Assembly: GCF_000286075.1 (NCBI RefSeq)
Contig: NZ_AJTZ01000006.1
Location: forward strand, 62,001-126,000
DNA from: Streptococcus ratti FA-1 = DSM 20564
GTDB lineage: Bacteria > Bacillota > Bacilli > Lactobacillales > Streptococcaceae
Length of the DNA stretch: 64,000 bases
Direction: 5' to 3'
Below are positions 55,495-63,502 of this stretch, piece by piece (position 1 is the stretch's first letter; the number at the start of each line of letters is the position of its first letter). The position numbers and the translations under genes were made by a program. The notes under the pieces are model-generated. The model was given only the letters and a program-made list of their open reading frames with translations. It had not been told where the DNA came from and made no database searches.

Positions 55495-55517
55495 TTGTCT
55501 TTTGCTGATTTTGAAAA

Positions 55518-55568
55518 GGGAGTGGGAAAGAAGCCAAAAATTGAAAATTTTGGTTCTCACCGCTCCCT
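55518..55568. repeat. Hairpin repeat after def
   Basis: GGGAGTGGGAAAG...CTTTGG-type arms: GGGAG and CCAAAATT-GA-AAATTTTGG (about 55535-55552) with CTCACCGCTCCC closing. This is the same kind of GGGAGTGGGAC hairpin repeat as at 48767 and 57492. It may act as the def terminator. Confidence 0.5.
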
Positions 55569-55615
55569 AATTTCTAGGCGGTGACCTGAAACGGTCTGGG
55601 GAGAGACCATTTCAC

Positions 55616-55686
55616 TCCCACCCCCGCACAGGTGAATCGGTCAGCTCAAGAGCGTAAAACGCGAACGAAACTGCCAGTCAACAATG
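55616..55686. repeat. Dispersed 70-bp repeat, copy 1
   Basis: The stretch around TCAGCTCAAGAGCGTAAAAC and GCGAACGAAACTGCCA is shared with 57717-57787, about 90 percent identical by eye. Flanks are hairpin-rich; a further hairpin GGGAAACTCT/AGAGTTTCTCCC follows at about 55741-55780. Confidence 0.75.
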
Positions 55687-55801
55687 GTTCATTGACACTG
55701 AAGTGCCTAATAAACTGTGCAGGGGAAACTCTAGGTTAGCTAAAGCTAACAGAGTTTCTCCCAACCACTGCCTTATGATGTTAAAACGAACTCTAATTGA
55801 T

Positions 55802-55826
55802 GAGGTTGGACTTTTTGCCCAACCTC
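55802..55826 (+). terminator. Terminator hairpin upstream of the DHA2 remnant
   Basis: GAGGTTGG (55802-55809) with CCAACCTC (55819-55826), loop 9 bases, then TTTTTAC. Confidence 0.75.
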
Positions 55827-55839
55827 TTTTTACTTTTAA

Positions 55840-56142
55840 TTCTCGGACGTATTCTCTCCTGTCAATGTTTTAGCAGCATCAACTCTACAAGGTGAGTTGC
55901 TCACTGCTTCTCAAAGTGTTGTTGGAGTTGTCAGACAAATTGGTTCTGTTTTAGGTGTTTCTGTTTTTATTTCAATGGTTACTCATAATATGGCAAATTT
56001 AAGCCAGTATAATCATTCCAGCATGATAGGAGCTTACATTTCTATCTATAAAATTTGGATTCCTTGCTTAGTTGTTTTCTTATTACTATCTTTCCTATTT
56101 CCAAAGAAAAGACGTTACCTAGAAGGACTGACAAAATCATAA
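55840..56142 (+). pseudogene. C-terminal remnant of a DHA2-type MFS efflux gene
   Basis: Open frame without a start, reading LAASTLQGELLTASQSVVGV and RQIGSVLGVSVFISMV, then a last membrane segment IWIPCLVVFLLLSFLFPKKR. The QSVVGVVRQIGSVLGVS block is typical of segment 11-12 of 14-TM (EmrB/QacA) transporters. Everything upstream of about residue 370 of such a protein is missing. Confidence 0.72.
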
Positions 56143-56152
56143 CATTTAATAA

Positions 56153-56187
56153 AAACCCCAAGATTAACAATAATAGCCTTGGGGTTT
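56153..56187. terminator. Bidirectional terminator
   Basis: AAACCCCAAG (56153-56162) with CTTGGGGTTT (56178-56187) and A/T runs on both sides, between the DHA2 remnant and the end of the amidohydrolase gene. Confidence 0.78.
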
Positions 56188-56213
56188 ATTTTATGAACTA
56201 TGGAGTTGTGGGT

Positions 56214-57359
56214 TTAATCATCTGATTCCCCATAATATTCTAATAGTTTAAAGGCACTTTCAACAAAATAATTGACAGCAATTGGTAAAGCTTCATCTTT
56301 GACGATGAAATCATCATGATGCCAGTCGGGTGCATTAGCAGCACCATTGGAGCCGATAAAGGCAAAGACGCCTGGAATCTCTTCTTGATAGGCTGCAAAG
56401 TCTTCCCCTCCGGTTGATGGCAGGGTTTCAATCACTTGAGCAAATTTCTTGGAATTTTCAAAAATAAGAGGAGTCAAACTAGCATCATTATAAGTTACTT
56501 TGGGCGAATTTCCCCACTGAATGGAAACTCGTGCCCCAAACTGTTCTGCTGTTTGTTCAACAATCTTGCTAAACTTATCAATGACAGCTAATCGAACCTC
56601 TGGATCAAAAGTCCGAATAGTCCCTTCAAAGAAGCCCTTCGCTGGCAGAACATTCCAAGTTGTACCAACATCAATATGCGTAACCGATAAAACAGCCGAA
56701 TCAAACGGTGAGACGGTACGTGCAACAATGTTCTGCAAATTATTGATGATAGTAGTGATAGTTAACACCGTATCCACTCCCAAATCCGGACGGGCTGCAT
56801 GGGAACTGATACCATTCACAGTCACCTCAAATTGTTCAACTCCGGCCATGATTGCTCCTGAACGCAGACCAATTTGTCCCACTTGCAAATGAGGATTGTT
56901 ATGGTAGCCGATGATAGCAGAGACGCCTTCAATACCGCCAGCTTCAATGATTTGATAAGCTCCTTGAAAATTTTCTTCAGCAGGCTGAAAGATAAGGCGG
57001 ACAGTTCCTTTGACTTCTGCTTCTCTTTCTTTCAGAATTTGAGCAGCACCTAATAAACTGGTTTGATGAAAATCATGGCCGCAAGCATGCATAGCTCCAT
57101 TTTCACTGGCATAAGCAAGTCCTGTTTTTTCAACAATGGGAAGAGCATCAATATCGGCTCTTATAGCTACAATCGGTTCACCAGAACCAATTTCTGCAAT
57201 GACACCCGTTTTCAAAGGGTAAGATTGGGGCTCAATTCCCAAATCTTTCAAATAATTTTTAAGAAAGGCTGTTGTTTCAAATTCCTTTTCTGAAATTTCA
57301 GGATTTTGATGGATATAATGACGAAGTTCTGCTAAGTTTTCATAAAACTGTTCTGACAT
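56214..57359 (-). CDS. M20 family amidohydrolase (N-acyl-L-amino acid amidohydrolase type)
   Basis: Metallopeptidase-like amidohydrolase of 381 residues. RADIDALPIVE, NGAMHACGHDFHQTSLLGAA (metal ligands) and RLIFQPAEENFQGAYQII are the hallmark blocks; the dimerisation domain and C-terminal STGGEDFAAYQEEIPGVFAF follow. Likely substrates are N-acetylated amino acids or hippurate-like compounds; also possible is N-acetyl-diaminopimelate, but there is no lysine-pathway gene nearby. ATG 57357-57359 follows TAGGAGGAG. In S. mutans a similar gene follows lplA, as here, though about 500 bases of repeats separate them. Confidence 0.9.
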   Translation of the reverse strand: MSEQFYENLAELRHYIHQNPEISEKEFETTAFLKNYLKDLGIEPQSYPLKTGVIAEIGSGEPIVAIRADIDALPIVEKTGLAYASENGAMHACGHDFHQTSLLGAAQILKEREAEVKGTVRLIFQPAEENFQGAYQIIEAGGIEGVSAIIGYHNNPHLQVGQIGLRSGAIMAGVEQFEVTVNGISSHAARPDLGVDTVLTITTIINNLQNIVARTVSPFDSAVLSVTHIDVGTTWNVLPAKGFFEGTIRTFDPEVRLAVIDKFSKIVEQTAEQFGARVSIQWGNSPKVTYNDASLTPLIFENSKKFAQVIETLPSTGGEDFAAYQEEIPGVFAFIGSNGAANAPDWHHDDFIVKDEALPIAVNYFVESAFKLLEYYGESDD

Positions 57360-57553
57360 TTGCTCCTCCTAATCTTCTACAATTTGAAACTATAGTATCA
57401 TCTCTTTTTAGGCTTGCATAATCTATATTTTTTATGAATTGCCATAAAAAAAAGTTATAGGCAGCAAACGATTTTTGATTGTATATAAAAGGGAGTGGGA
57501 CAAACCGCGATGATTGTTGTGCAAGCACCCACAGAAAAATGAAAACAAGCTTA

Positions 57554-57591
57554 AAAGCCCTCGCTAGGTGTATAATCCTAGTGAGGGCTTT
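57554..57591. terminator. Strong hairpin in the repeat region upstream of the amidohydrolase gene
   Basis: AAAGCCCTCGCTAGG (57554-57568) with CCTAGTGAGGGCTTT (57577-57591), 15 pairs including one G-T. It may end transcription from lplA (minus strand). Confidence 0.65.
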
Positions 57592-57716
57592 GTGGTTGGT
57601 AATTTATTGATAACGCTATCGAGGGACAAACTAATCCACTCTGCTGACGAGGACGCCAAAATATCGCTTTAAGCATGAGTATAAAAAATCGGGATTTCGT
57701 AGAAATCGATTTTGTA

Positions 57717-57787
57717 GCCCCACCCTCGCACAGTTGAATAGGTCAGCTCAAGAGCGTAAAACGCGAACGAAACTGCCATTCAACATC
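57717..57787. repeat. Dispersed 70-bp repeat, copy 2
   Basis: Second copy of the repeat at 55616-55686, closed here by GTTGAAT...ATTCAAC (57734-57785). The whole 57360-57861 interval is free of genes and also holds GGGAGTGGGACAAA at 57491, the hairpin at 57554, and the 9-base inverted repeat CACCCACAG/CTGTGGGTG at about 57526 and 57789. Confidence 0.75.
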
Positions 57788-57861
57788 TGTGGGTGAGGGC
57801 GAAGCCATCATGGATGTCTTGCCCAACCCCTTGGTCAATCACGTAAAATGGTATCTTTATC

Positions 57862-58851
57862 TTAAGCCACAATCGCCTTAGCGACTTCCTCTGTTGTCAT
57901 GCGGCTAAAATAATTGTTGGTGTCAATGGTTTTGAGTTTTTCCAAAATATCCTTATATTCATAACGGCTGCCAACAAGGAGCTGTTCGATATCTGATACA
58001 TCACCGATACCAAAGAAATCACCGTAGATTTTGATCGATTTAATAACTGATTTTTCAACATTGGCATAGGTGGTAATCTTACCGGCAGGATAACGGACAC
58101 TGCGTTTAATAGTGTATTCTGGTGCTGCTCCGTAAATCCAATCCCAGTTGCCAAACTGCTCTTTTTCAGACTGCCTGATACGCTCCAGCTCAGCTTCTGA
58201 AAATTCATACTCTGTCATATCTGGATTTTCTTCTTTGACTTGTTCAAGAAGAGCATCGCGGAAGGCCAATACATCCATTTTTTGAGGCAGCTCATCATTA
58301 ATATTGGTTACCCGTGCTCGGACAGATTTTATTCCTTTAGATTCAATCTTGTCCTTGCTTACTTTAAGTGCATCTGCTAAAACAGATGTATCCACATCAA
58401 ACATGAGGCAGCCATGGTGCATCATTCGTCCCTTGTAATAAGCCTGAGCATTGCCGCAGAATTTTTTCCCGTCAATTTCGAGGTCATTGCGGCCGGTAAA
58501 TTCAGCTTTGACTCCTAATTTGGCCAGAGTATCAATAACAGGTTTTGAAAACGTCTTGAAATCAAATGCCCCTTCATCTGCCTTATTGGAAATAATCGTA
58601 TAATTCAGATTGTTAAGGTCATGATAAACGGCTCCGCCGCCTGACAAACGGCGGACAACATGGATACCGTGAGCGTCTGTGTATTCCTTGTTAATCTCTT
58701 CAATAGCATTCTGGTGCTTGCCGATAACAATAGTCGGCTCATTAATCCATAGAATAAAAATTTCATCTTCATCCAGCATTTCCCTAAAGGCATAAGCCTC
58801 CAGAGCAATATTAAAAGCCGGGTTATTCGAATGACTGACAATATACTTCAT
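57862..58851 (-). CDS. lplA: Lipoate-protein ligase A
   Basis: Attaches lipoate to the lipoyl domains of E2 and E3 encoded just upstream. The 329 residues include the signature VVRRLSGGGAVYHDLNNLNY (about residues 69-88), the lysine region EIDGKKFCGNAQAYYKG, and the C-terminal accessory domain, so this is the full LplA type that activates free lipoate with ATP. It is 96 bases downstream of the E3 gene, probably in the same operon. Confidence 0.95.
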   Translation of the reverse strand: MKYIVSHSNNPAFNIALEAYAFREMLDEDEIFILWINEPTIVIGKHQNAIEEINKEYTDAHGIHVVRRLSGGGAVYHDLNNLNYTIISNKADEGAFDFKTFSKPVIDTLAKLGVKAEFTGRNDLEIDGKKFCGNAQAYYKGRMMHHGCLMFDVDTSVLADALKVSKDKIESKGIKSVRARVTNINDELPQKMDVLAFRDALLEQVKEENPDMTEYEFSEAELERIRQSEKEQFGNWDWIYGAAPEYTIKRSVRYPAGKITTYANVEKSVIKSIKIYGDFFGIGDVSDIEQLLVGSRYEYKDILEKLKTIDTNNYFSRMTTEEVAKAIVA

Positions 58852-58947
58852 TTTTTCTCCTAAAAATTATTTAAAGAGGGACAGCTGCATAAGACAGATG
58901 CTTATTTCGTCCATCCCCCATCAGATACAATCTAAATTCCTCACTAA

Positions 58948-60687
58948 TCAGCGGCGCCTTGGCGGATTGTGAACGGCTTCGCCCAAAACATCAGCAAATG
59001 CTTCGTACATGTTTTCTGAGAAAGTTGGATGTCCGTGGATGGACTGAACCACTTCGTCAACTGTCAGCTCATTTTCCATGATTGTTGAAGCCTCGTTAAT
59101 CAATTCTGCCGCAGCCGGACCAATGATGTGAACTCCAAGAATTTCATGGTACTTGCTATCTGCAATAACCTTAACAAATCCCTGAGCCTCATTTGAAGCA
59201 ATGGCACGGCCGTTTCCTGTAAAGCTAGATTTTCCAATCAGCACATTGCCATATTTAGCACGCGCCTCTTCTTCGGTAATTCCGCACATCGCCACTTCAG
59301 GATGCGTGTAGACCGCTGCTGGCGTAAAGGCAAGATGAGCCTTGCGAGTGTTTCCCTTAAGAGCGTTTTCGGCAGCCACTTCCCCCATACGGTAAGCGGC
59401 ATGAGCCAGCATCTTAAGACCGTTGACATCACCGGGAGCATAAATTCCAGGAATAGAGGTTTCTTGGTAATCATCCACTTTAATGCGGCCGCGATCCATT
59501 TCAAGGTCAAGTTTTTCAAGGCCCTTCATCTGCGGTACACGTCCGATGGAAAGCAAAGCCTTTTCAGCCACAACTTCTTCGCCGTTGTTTAGCTTCAATG
59601 TCAGCTGGTTATTGGCCTCAACAATTTCTTCCAAACCGACAGATGTTTTAATCGTCATGCCCTTCTTAGACAAAATCTTTTGCAGCTCAAGAGAGACTTC
59701 CTTATCCATTGCAGGAATAATACGGTCAGCCATTTCAATAACAGTAACTTCAACACCGTATGATGCCCAGACAAGTCCCAGCTCAATACCAACAACACCG
59801 CCTCCTATAACAGCCAGAGACTTAGGAATCTCACGCAAATCAAGAATATCATCTGAGGTTAGAACAAGCGATGAATCAATGCCTGGAATGTTAATGCGCG
59901 ACACTTTGGATCCGGTCGCTAAAATAATGTTATGGCCTTTGATTGTTTCCGAACCAATGGTCACTGTCTTATCAGGATTAACCTGGCCAAGACCATTAAA
60001 AATAGCAACTTTATTAGCTTTTAACAGACCTTGAACCCCGCCTGTCAATGTCTTAACAACTGAGTTTTTAAAGTCAACTGTCTTGTCCATATCAATGGTA
60101 TAGTTGGTTGAAGCAAGGTTGATCCCACGGCCGGCCGCAATCTTAATGCCGTCAAGAATTTCAGCATTTTTCAGATAAGTCTTAGTTGGGATACAACCTT
60201 TATTGAGGCAGACTCCGCCGAATTCTGATTTTTCGACGATTGCCACTTTGCCGCCCAACTGTGCACCGCGAATAGCAGCATAGTAACCGGCAGGACCGCC
60301 TCCAACAACGATAATATCATACTCATCGTCAGCCAGCGGTGCCCTTTGAGCAACTGCCTGATCTGCCGGTGCATCAGGGACTTCAAGACCAGCTGCCTTG
60401 AGATCATCAGCAGAAGCCGCCGGTGCTGCATCTGTTTCAACCACTTCACCGGCTGCACCGATATAGCCAATTACTTGCGTTACCGGGACAACTTCTCCAT
60501 CACCTTTAACAATTTTTAAAAGAACACCTGAATCTTCGGCTTCGATTTCCATATTGGTCTTATCAGACATGATTTCAAGCAGGATATCCCCCTCCTTGAC
60601 CTCATCGCCTTCTTGTTTTTTCCACTCGATGATTTCACCTTCCTGCATGTCTACACCGAGCTTTGGCATAATGATTTCAGCTGCCAT
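58948..60687 (-). CDS. pdhD: Dihydrolipoyl dehydrogenase (E3) with N-terminal lipoyl domain
   Basis: Flavoenzyme of 579 residues that reoxidises dihydrolipoamide with NAD. Residues 1-80 form a lipoyl domain with Lys43 in EIMSDKTNMEIEAE, followed by a linker (to about 123) and the E3 core: IIVVGGGPAGYYAAIRGAQL (FAD), GGVCLNKGCIPTKTYL (redox Cys pair), LAVIGGGVVGIELGLVWASY (NAD), YAPGDVNGLKMLAHAA and the C-terminal HGHPTFSENM (His-Glu). The first 85 residues are identical to those of E2, and the 254 coding bases differ at only two positions. Often annotated as adhD or acoL; pyruvate dehydrogenase function is known for the S. mutans complex. Confidence 0.95.
   Translation of the reverse strand: MAAEIIMPKLGVDMQEGEIIEWKKQEGDEVKEGDILLEIMSDKTNMEIEAEDSGVLLKIVKGDGEVVPVTQVIGYIGAAGEVVETDAAPAASADDLKAAGLEVPDAPADQAVAQRAPLADDEYDIIVVGGGPAGYYAAIRGAQLGGKVAIVEKSEFGGVCLNKGCIPTKTYLKNAEILDGIKIAAGRGINLASTNYTIDMDKTVDFKNSVVKTLTGGVQGLLKANKVAIFNGLGQVNPDKTVTIGSETIKGHNIILATGSKVSRINIPGIDSSLVLTSDDILDLREIPKSLAVIGGGVVGIELGLVWASYGVEVTVIEMADRIIPAMDKEVSLELQKILSKKGMTIKTSVGLEEIVEANNQLTLKLNNGEEVVAEKALLSIGRVPQMKGLEKLDLEMDRGRIKVDDYQETSIPGIYAPGDVNGLKMLAHAAYRMGEVAAENALKGNTRKAHLAFTPAAVYTHPEVAMCGITEEEARAKYGNVLIGKSSFTGNGRAIASNEAQGFVKVIADSKYHEILGVHIIGPAAAELINEASTIMENELTVDEVVQSIHGHPTFSENMYEAFADVLGEAVHNPPRRR
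60434..60687 (-). repeat. 254-bp direct repeat, copy in E3 gene (lipoyl domain)
   Basis: Identical to 61887-62140 except for two silent differences (T/C and A/G on the plus strand at about 60472 and 60499). Offset 1453 bases. Covers the first 85 codons. Confidence 0.95.
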
Positions 60688-60754
60688 TTTTTTCTCCTTT
60701 AAACTCTAGAATAATAATGTCGTTTACCTGTTTATGCTCACCATTTTACAACTA

Positions 60755-62140
60755 TTAGATTAGAAGCTCAAATGGATTTTCCAGTAATTTTTTCAAGTCA
60801 ACCATAAACTTGGCCCCGTTCATTCCATCGACAATACGATGGTCAATGGTCAGACATAAAGCCATAATCGGCCGAACAGCAATTTCGCCGTCAACAACTA
60901 TCGGCGTCGCAACAGTCGCACCTACACCCAAAATAGCTGAATTTGGCTGATTGATAATCGGATTGAAGGTCTTGGTGCCAAACATTCCCAAGTTAGTGAT
61001 GGAGAATGTTGAACCGGACATTTCAGCCGCTTTTAACTTGCCAGTCTGCGCTTTTTTGATGACATCCTTTGATGCCACAACAAACTCTGATAGACTCATC
61101 TGATCAGCTCCGTGAACAACCGGCACAAGAAGGCCTTCATCAAGGCCTACGGCAATACCTAGATTGACAAACTTGTGCAGTTCAATTTCTGTCGCATCAT
61201 TAATCAAAGAAGCATTGAGGTACTGATGCTCAGGTTTCAGCAAGGTTTTGACAACCGCCATGCCAATAAGATCGGTAAAGCTGACTTTCAGACCTGTTTT
61301 TTCCATAATAGGATCAATCAGTTTTTTTCGCAGAGCAATCATTTCTGTCATATCAATATCATAATTGAGGGTAAAGGTTGGTGCTGTCAGATAAGAGTTA
61401 ACCATACTTTTAGCAACTGCCTTGCGCATAGCTGACATCTTAATAACTTCAACACCTTCTGGCAATTCTGCCGCTTTTTCAACAGGAGCTGCAGCAGTTT
61501 TTTCTTCAGCAGGCTTGCTTGTCTCAAGTACCGCTAAGATATCTTCTTTGACAATTTTACCATCAAAACCTGTGCCTGAAACACCAGCTAAATCAATCCC
61601 CTTATCTGCAGCCATTTTCCGAGCTAATGGAGTTGCCTTAGGCTGAGCTGCTTTGAAATCTTCAACATCATCTTGATGAATGCGCCCATTCGCACCTGTA
61701 CCCGGAACCTGACTGAGGTCAATATTTAGCTCACGCGCAGTTCTGCGTGCTGCAGGTGTTGCCCGCACTTTACCACTCCCTTGAGGAGCTGCAGCAACTG
61801 CTGGAGAAGAAGTTGCTGGCGTTTTTTCAACAGACGCTGGGCTGTCTTCTTGAGAAGCTGGGCTTACTTGCGATGAAGTTTCTTTTGTTTCAACCACTTC
61901 ACCGGCTGCACCGATATAGCCAATCACTTGCGTTACCGGGACAACTTCTCCGTCACCTTTAACAATTTTTAAAAGAACACCTGAATCTTCGGCTTCGATT
62001 TCCATATTGGTCTTATCAGACATGATTTCAAGCAGGATATCCCCCTCCTTGACCTCATCGCCTTCTTGTTTTTTCCACTCGATGATTTCACCTTCCTGCA
62101 TGTCTACACCGAGCTTTGGCATAATGATTTCAGCTGCCAT
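60755..62140 (-). CDS. pdhC: Dihydrolipoamide acyltransferase (E2)
   Basis: Core acyltransferase of the 2-oxo-acid dehydrogenase complex, 461 residues. Lipoyl domain 1-80 (Lys43), an Ala/Pro/Ser-rich linker, then two peripheral subunit-binding domains in tandem (about 126-162, RATPAARRTARELNIDLSQV; about 169-205, ATPLARKMAADKGIDLAGVS), a second linker, and the catalytic domain with DHRIVDGMNGAKF at the end. One such binding domain is the rule, so the pair is unusual but complete. The start ATG at 62138-62140 follows GGAAGGAAAAG; the ORF opens 16 codons earlier. Also annotated as adhC/acoC. Confidence 0.95.
   Translation of the reverse strand: MAAEIIMPKLGVDMQEGEIIEWKKQEGDEVKEGDILLEIMSDKTNMEIEAEDSGVLLKIVKGDGEVVPVTQVIGYIGAAGEVVETKETSSQVSPASQEDSPASVEKTPATSSPAVAAAPQGSGKVRATPAARRTARELNIDLSQVPGTGANGRIHQDDVEDFKAAQPKATPLARKMAADKGIDLAGVSGTGFDGKIVKEDILAVLETSKPAEEKTAAAPVEKAAELPEGVEVIKMSAMRKAVAKSMVNSYLTAPTFTLNYDIDMTEMIALRKKLIDPIMEKTGLKVSFTDLIGMAVVKTLLKPEHQYLNASLINDATEIELHKFVNLGIAVGLDEGLLVPVVHGADQMSLSEFVVASKDVIKKAQTGKLKAAEMSGSTFSITNLGMFGTKTFNPIINQPNSAILGVGATVATPIVVDGEIAVRPIMALCLTIDHRIVDGMNGAKFMVDLKKLLENPFELLI
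61887..62140 (-). repeat. 254-bp direct repeat, copy in E2 gene (lipoyl domain)
   Basis: Counterpart of 60434-60687. Two mismatches in 254 bases, both synonymous. Confidence 0.95.
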
Positions 62141-62236
62141 TTCTTTTCCTTCCTTTATAAAATCAAGATTAGAACAGAGCTGTTCCAATTCTTATTTTAT
62201 TGTTTTTACATGTAGAGACTGCACAATTTCTAAAGC

Positions 62237-62368
62237 TTACACTGTTCTATCCAAATAAATTGCTGCAGCCTTTTTAGCTATAGCCAGTGTGATAGCTGAA
62301 TCACCCCAGCGGTCAAACAGATTTTGGGCAAGAATAAGGCAGTCATTTGCTCTTATTCTTCTGCTCAA
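62237..62368 (-). CDS. Possible 43-residue protein between E1 beta and E2
   Basis: The 240-base gap between the E1 beta and E2 genes contains a frame starting at TTG 62366-62368, 12 bases after the E1 beta stop, with TGGGAAAA upstream as a weak ribosome-binding site. It reads MSRRIRANDCLILAQNLFDR, WGDSAITLAIAKKAAAIYLD and RTV, a regular amphipathic helical pattern that looks like real protein, not noise. I do not know the family. It could be a small subunit or regulator of the complex, or a remnant; no ATG is available in frame near the start. Confidence 0.5.
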   Translation of the reverse strand: MSRRIRANDCLILAQNLFDRWGDSAITLAIAKKAAAIYLDRTV

Positions 62369-62380
62369 TTTATTTTCCCA

Positions 62381-63382
62381 TTAGCCTCTGCCTTTACGAA
62401 CCTGCTTGTAAATAGCTGTTTTAATTTTTTCCACATTTGGTAAAATTGCATTCTCCAGAACATTGGAATATGGAACCGGCACATCTTCTGAAGCAAGGCG
62501 GATGATTGGTGCATCCAGATAGTCAAAAGCTTCACTTTCAGTAATCACAGTCGCAATCTCACCGATAAAACCGCCTGTCTTATAGGCATCGTTGACCAGG
62601 ATAACCTTGCCAGTTTTCTTGACAGAGTTAATAATCAAGTCTTTATCAAGCGGAATTAGAGTTCTAGGGTCCACTACTTCGACACTGATTCCTTCAGCTG
62701 CGACCTCATCGGCTGCCTGAAGCACACGCTCAAGCATACGGCCGTACGATACAATCGTCACATCGCTTCCTTCGCGTTTTATTTCCCCCTTGCCGAGCGG
62801 AATGTAGAAATCAGGATCTAAATTAACTTCCTCTTTCTTGCCATAAAGAGCCTTAGGCTCCATAAAAATAACAATATTATTATCGCGGATGGAAGATTTT
62901 AACAAGCCCTTGCTGTCATTAACCGTTCCTGGTGCAACAACCTTAATCCCCGGAATATGCGTCAGCCAAGCTTCCAAAGACTGTGAGTGCTGGGCAGCTG
63001 AACCAATTCCTGAACCTGATGCCACGCGGAAGGTCACAGGGGTTTTCAGTCCGCCTCCAAACATGTAATTAGCCTTGGCTCCTTGATTGACAATAGCATC
63101 CATAGCAATTGTAATAAAATCCATGAAGGTCAAGTCTACAATTGGACGAAGCCCTGTCTGAGCAGCACCAACAGCAGAACCTGCAATAGCAGCTTCTGAA
63201 ATTGGGGTATCTTTAACACGTTTTTCGCCAAACTCCGCCAGCATACCAACAGAAGTACCGAAGTCCCCGCCGTAAACACCGACATCTTCTCCCATCAGGA
63301 AGACCTTATCATCTTTGCGCATCTCCTCGCTCATCGCAAGATTGATTGCTTCGCGCAAAGCTACTACTTTTGTTTCAGTCAT
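62381..63382 (-). CDS. pdhB: Pyruvate/acetoin dehydrogenase E1 component, beta subunit
   Basis: Beta subunit of the thiamine-diphosphate-dependent E1 (333 residues), which decarboxylates pyruvate (or cleaves acetoin) and passes the acyl unit to E2. VFLMGEDVGVYGGDFGTSVG, RPIVDLTFMDFITIAMDAIV, EAWLTHIPGIKVVAPGTVND and EVVDPRTLIPLDKDLIINSV are characteristic. The ATG (63380-63382) follows AGAGGAGAGAA. It lies between the alpha subunit and E2 genes. Confidence 0.94.
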   Translation of the reverse strand: MTETKVVALREAINLAMSEEMRKDDKVFLMGEDVGVYGGDFGTSVGMLAEFGEKRVKDTPISEAAIAGSAVGAAQTGLRPIVDLTFMDFITIAMDAIVNQGAKANYMFGGGLKTPVTFRVASGSGIGSAAQHSQSLEAWLTHIPGIKVVAPGTVNDSKGLLKSSIRDNNIVIFMEPKALYGKKEEVNLDPDFYIPLGKGEIKREGSDVTIVSYGRMLERVLQAADEVAAEGISVEVVDPRTLIPLDKDLIINSVKKTGKVILVNDAYKTGGFIGEIATVITESEAFDYLDAPIIRLASEDVPVPYSNVLENAILPNVEKIKTAIYKQVRKGRG

Positions 63383-63502
63383 TTAAATTCTCTCCTCTAT
63401 CAAAAAGTAAACTGCTCTTTTTTTCTAAGCACAGAGCACGGGCACAAATGCTGCTCCGCCTATTAACTGTTACAGTTCTCAGGCTGTTTTTGACAAGATG
63501 GC

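Noticed and set aside
56521..56892. 123-codon plus-strand ORF opposite the amidohydrolase gene
   Set aside because: It is the antisense shadow of a gene with clear catalytic motifs, like most long opposite-strand frames in this window.
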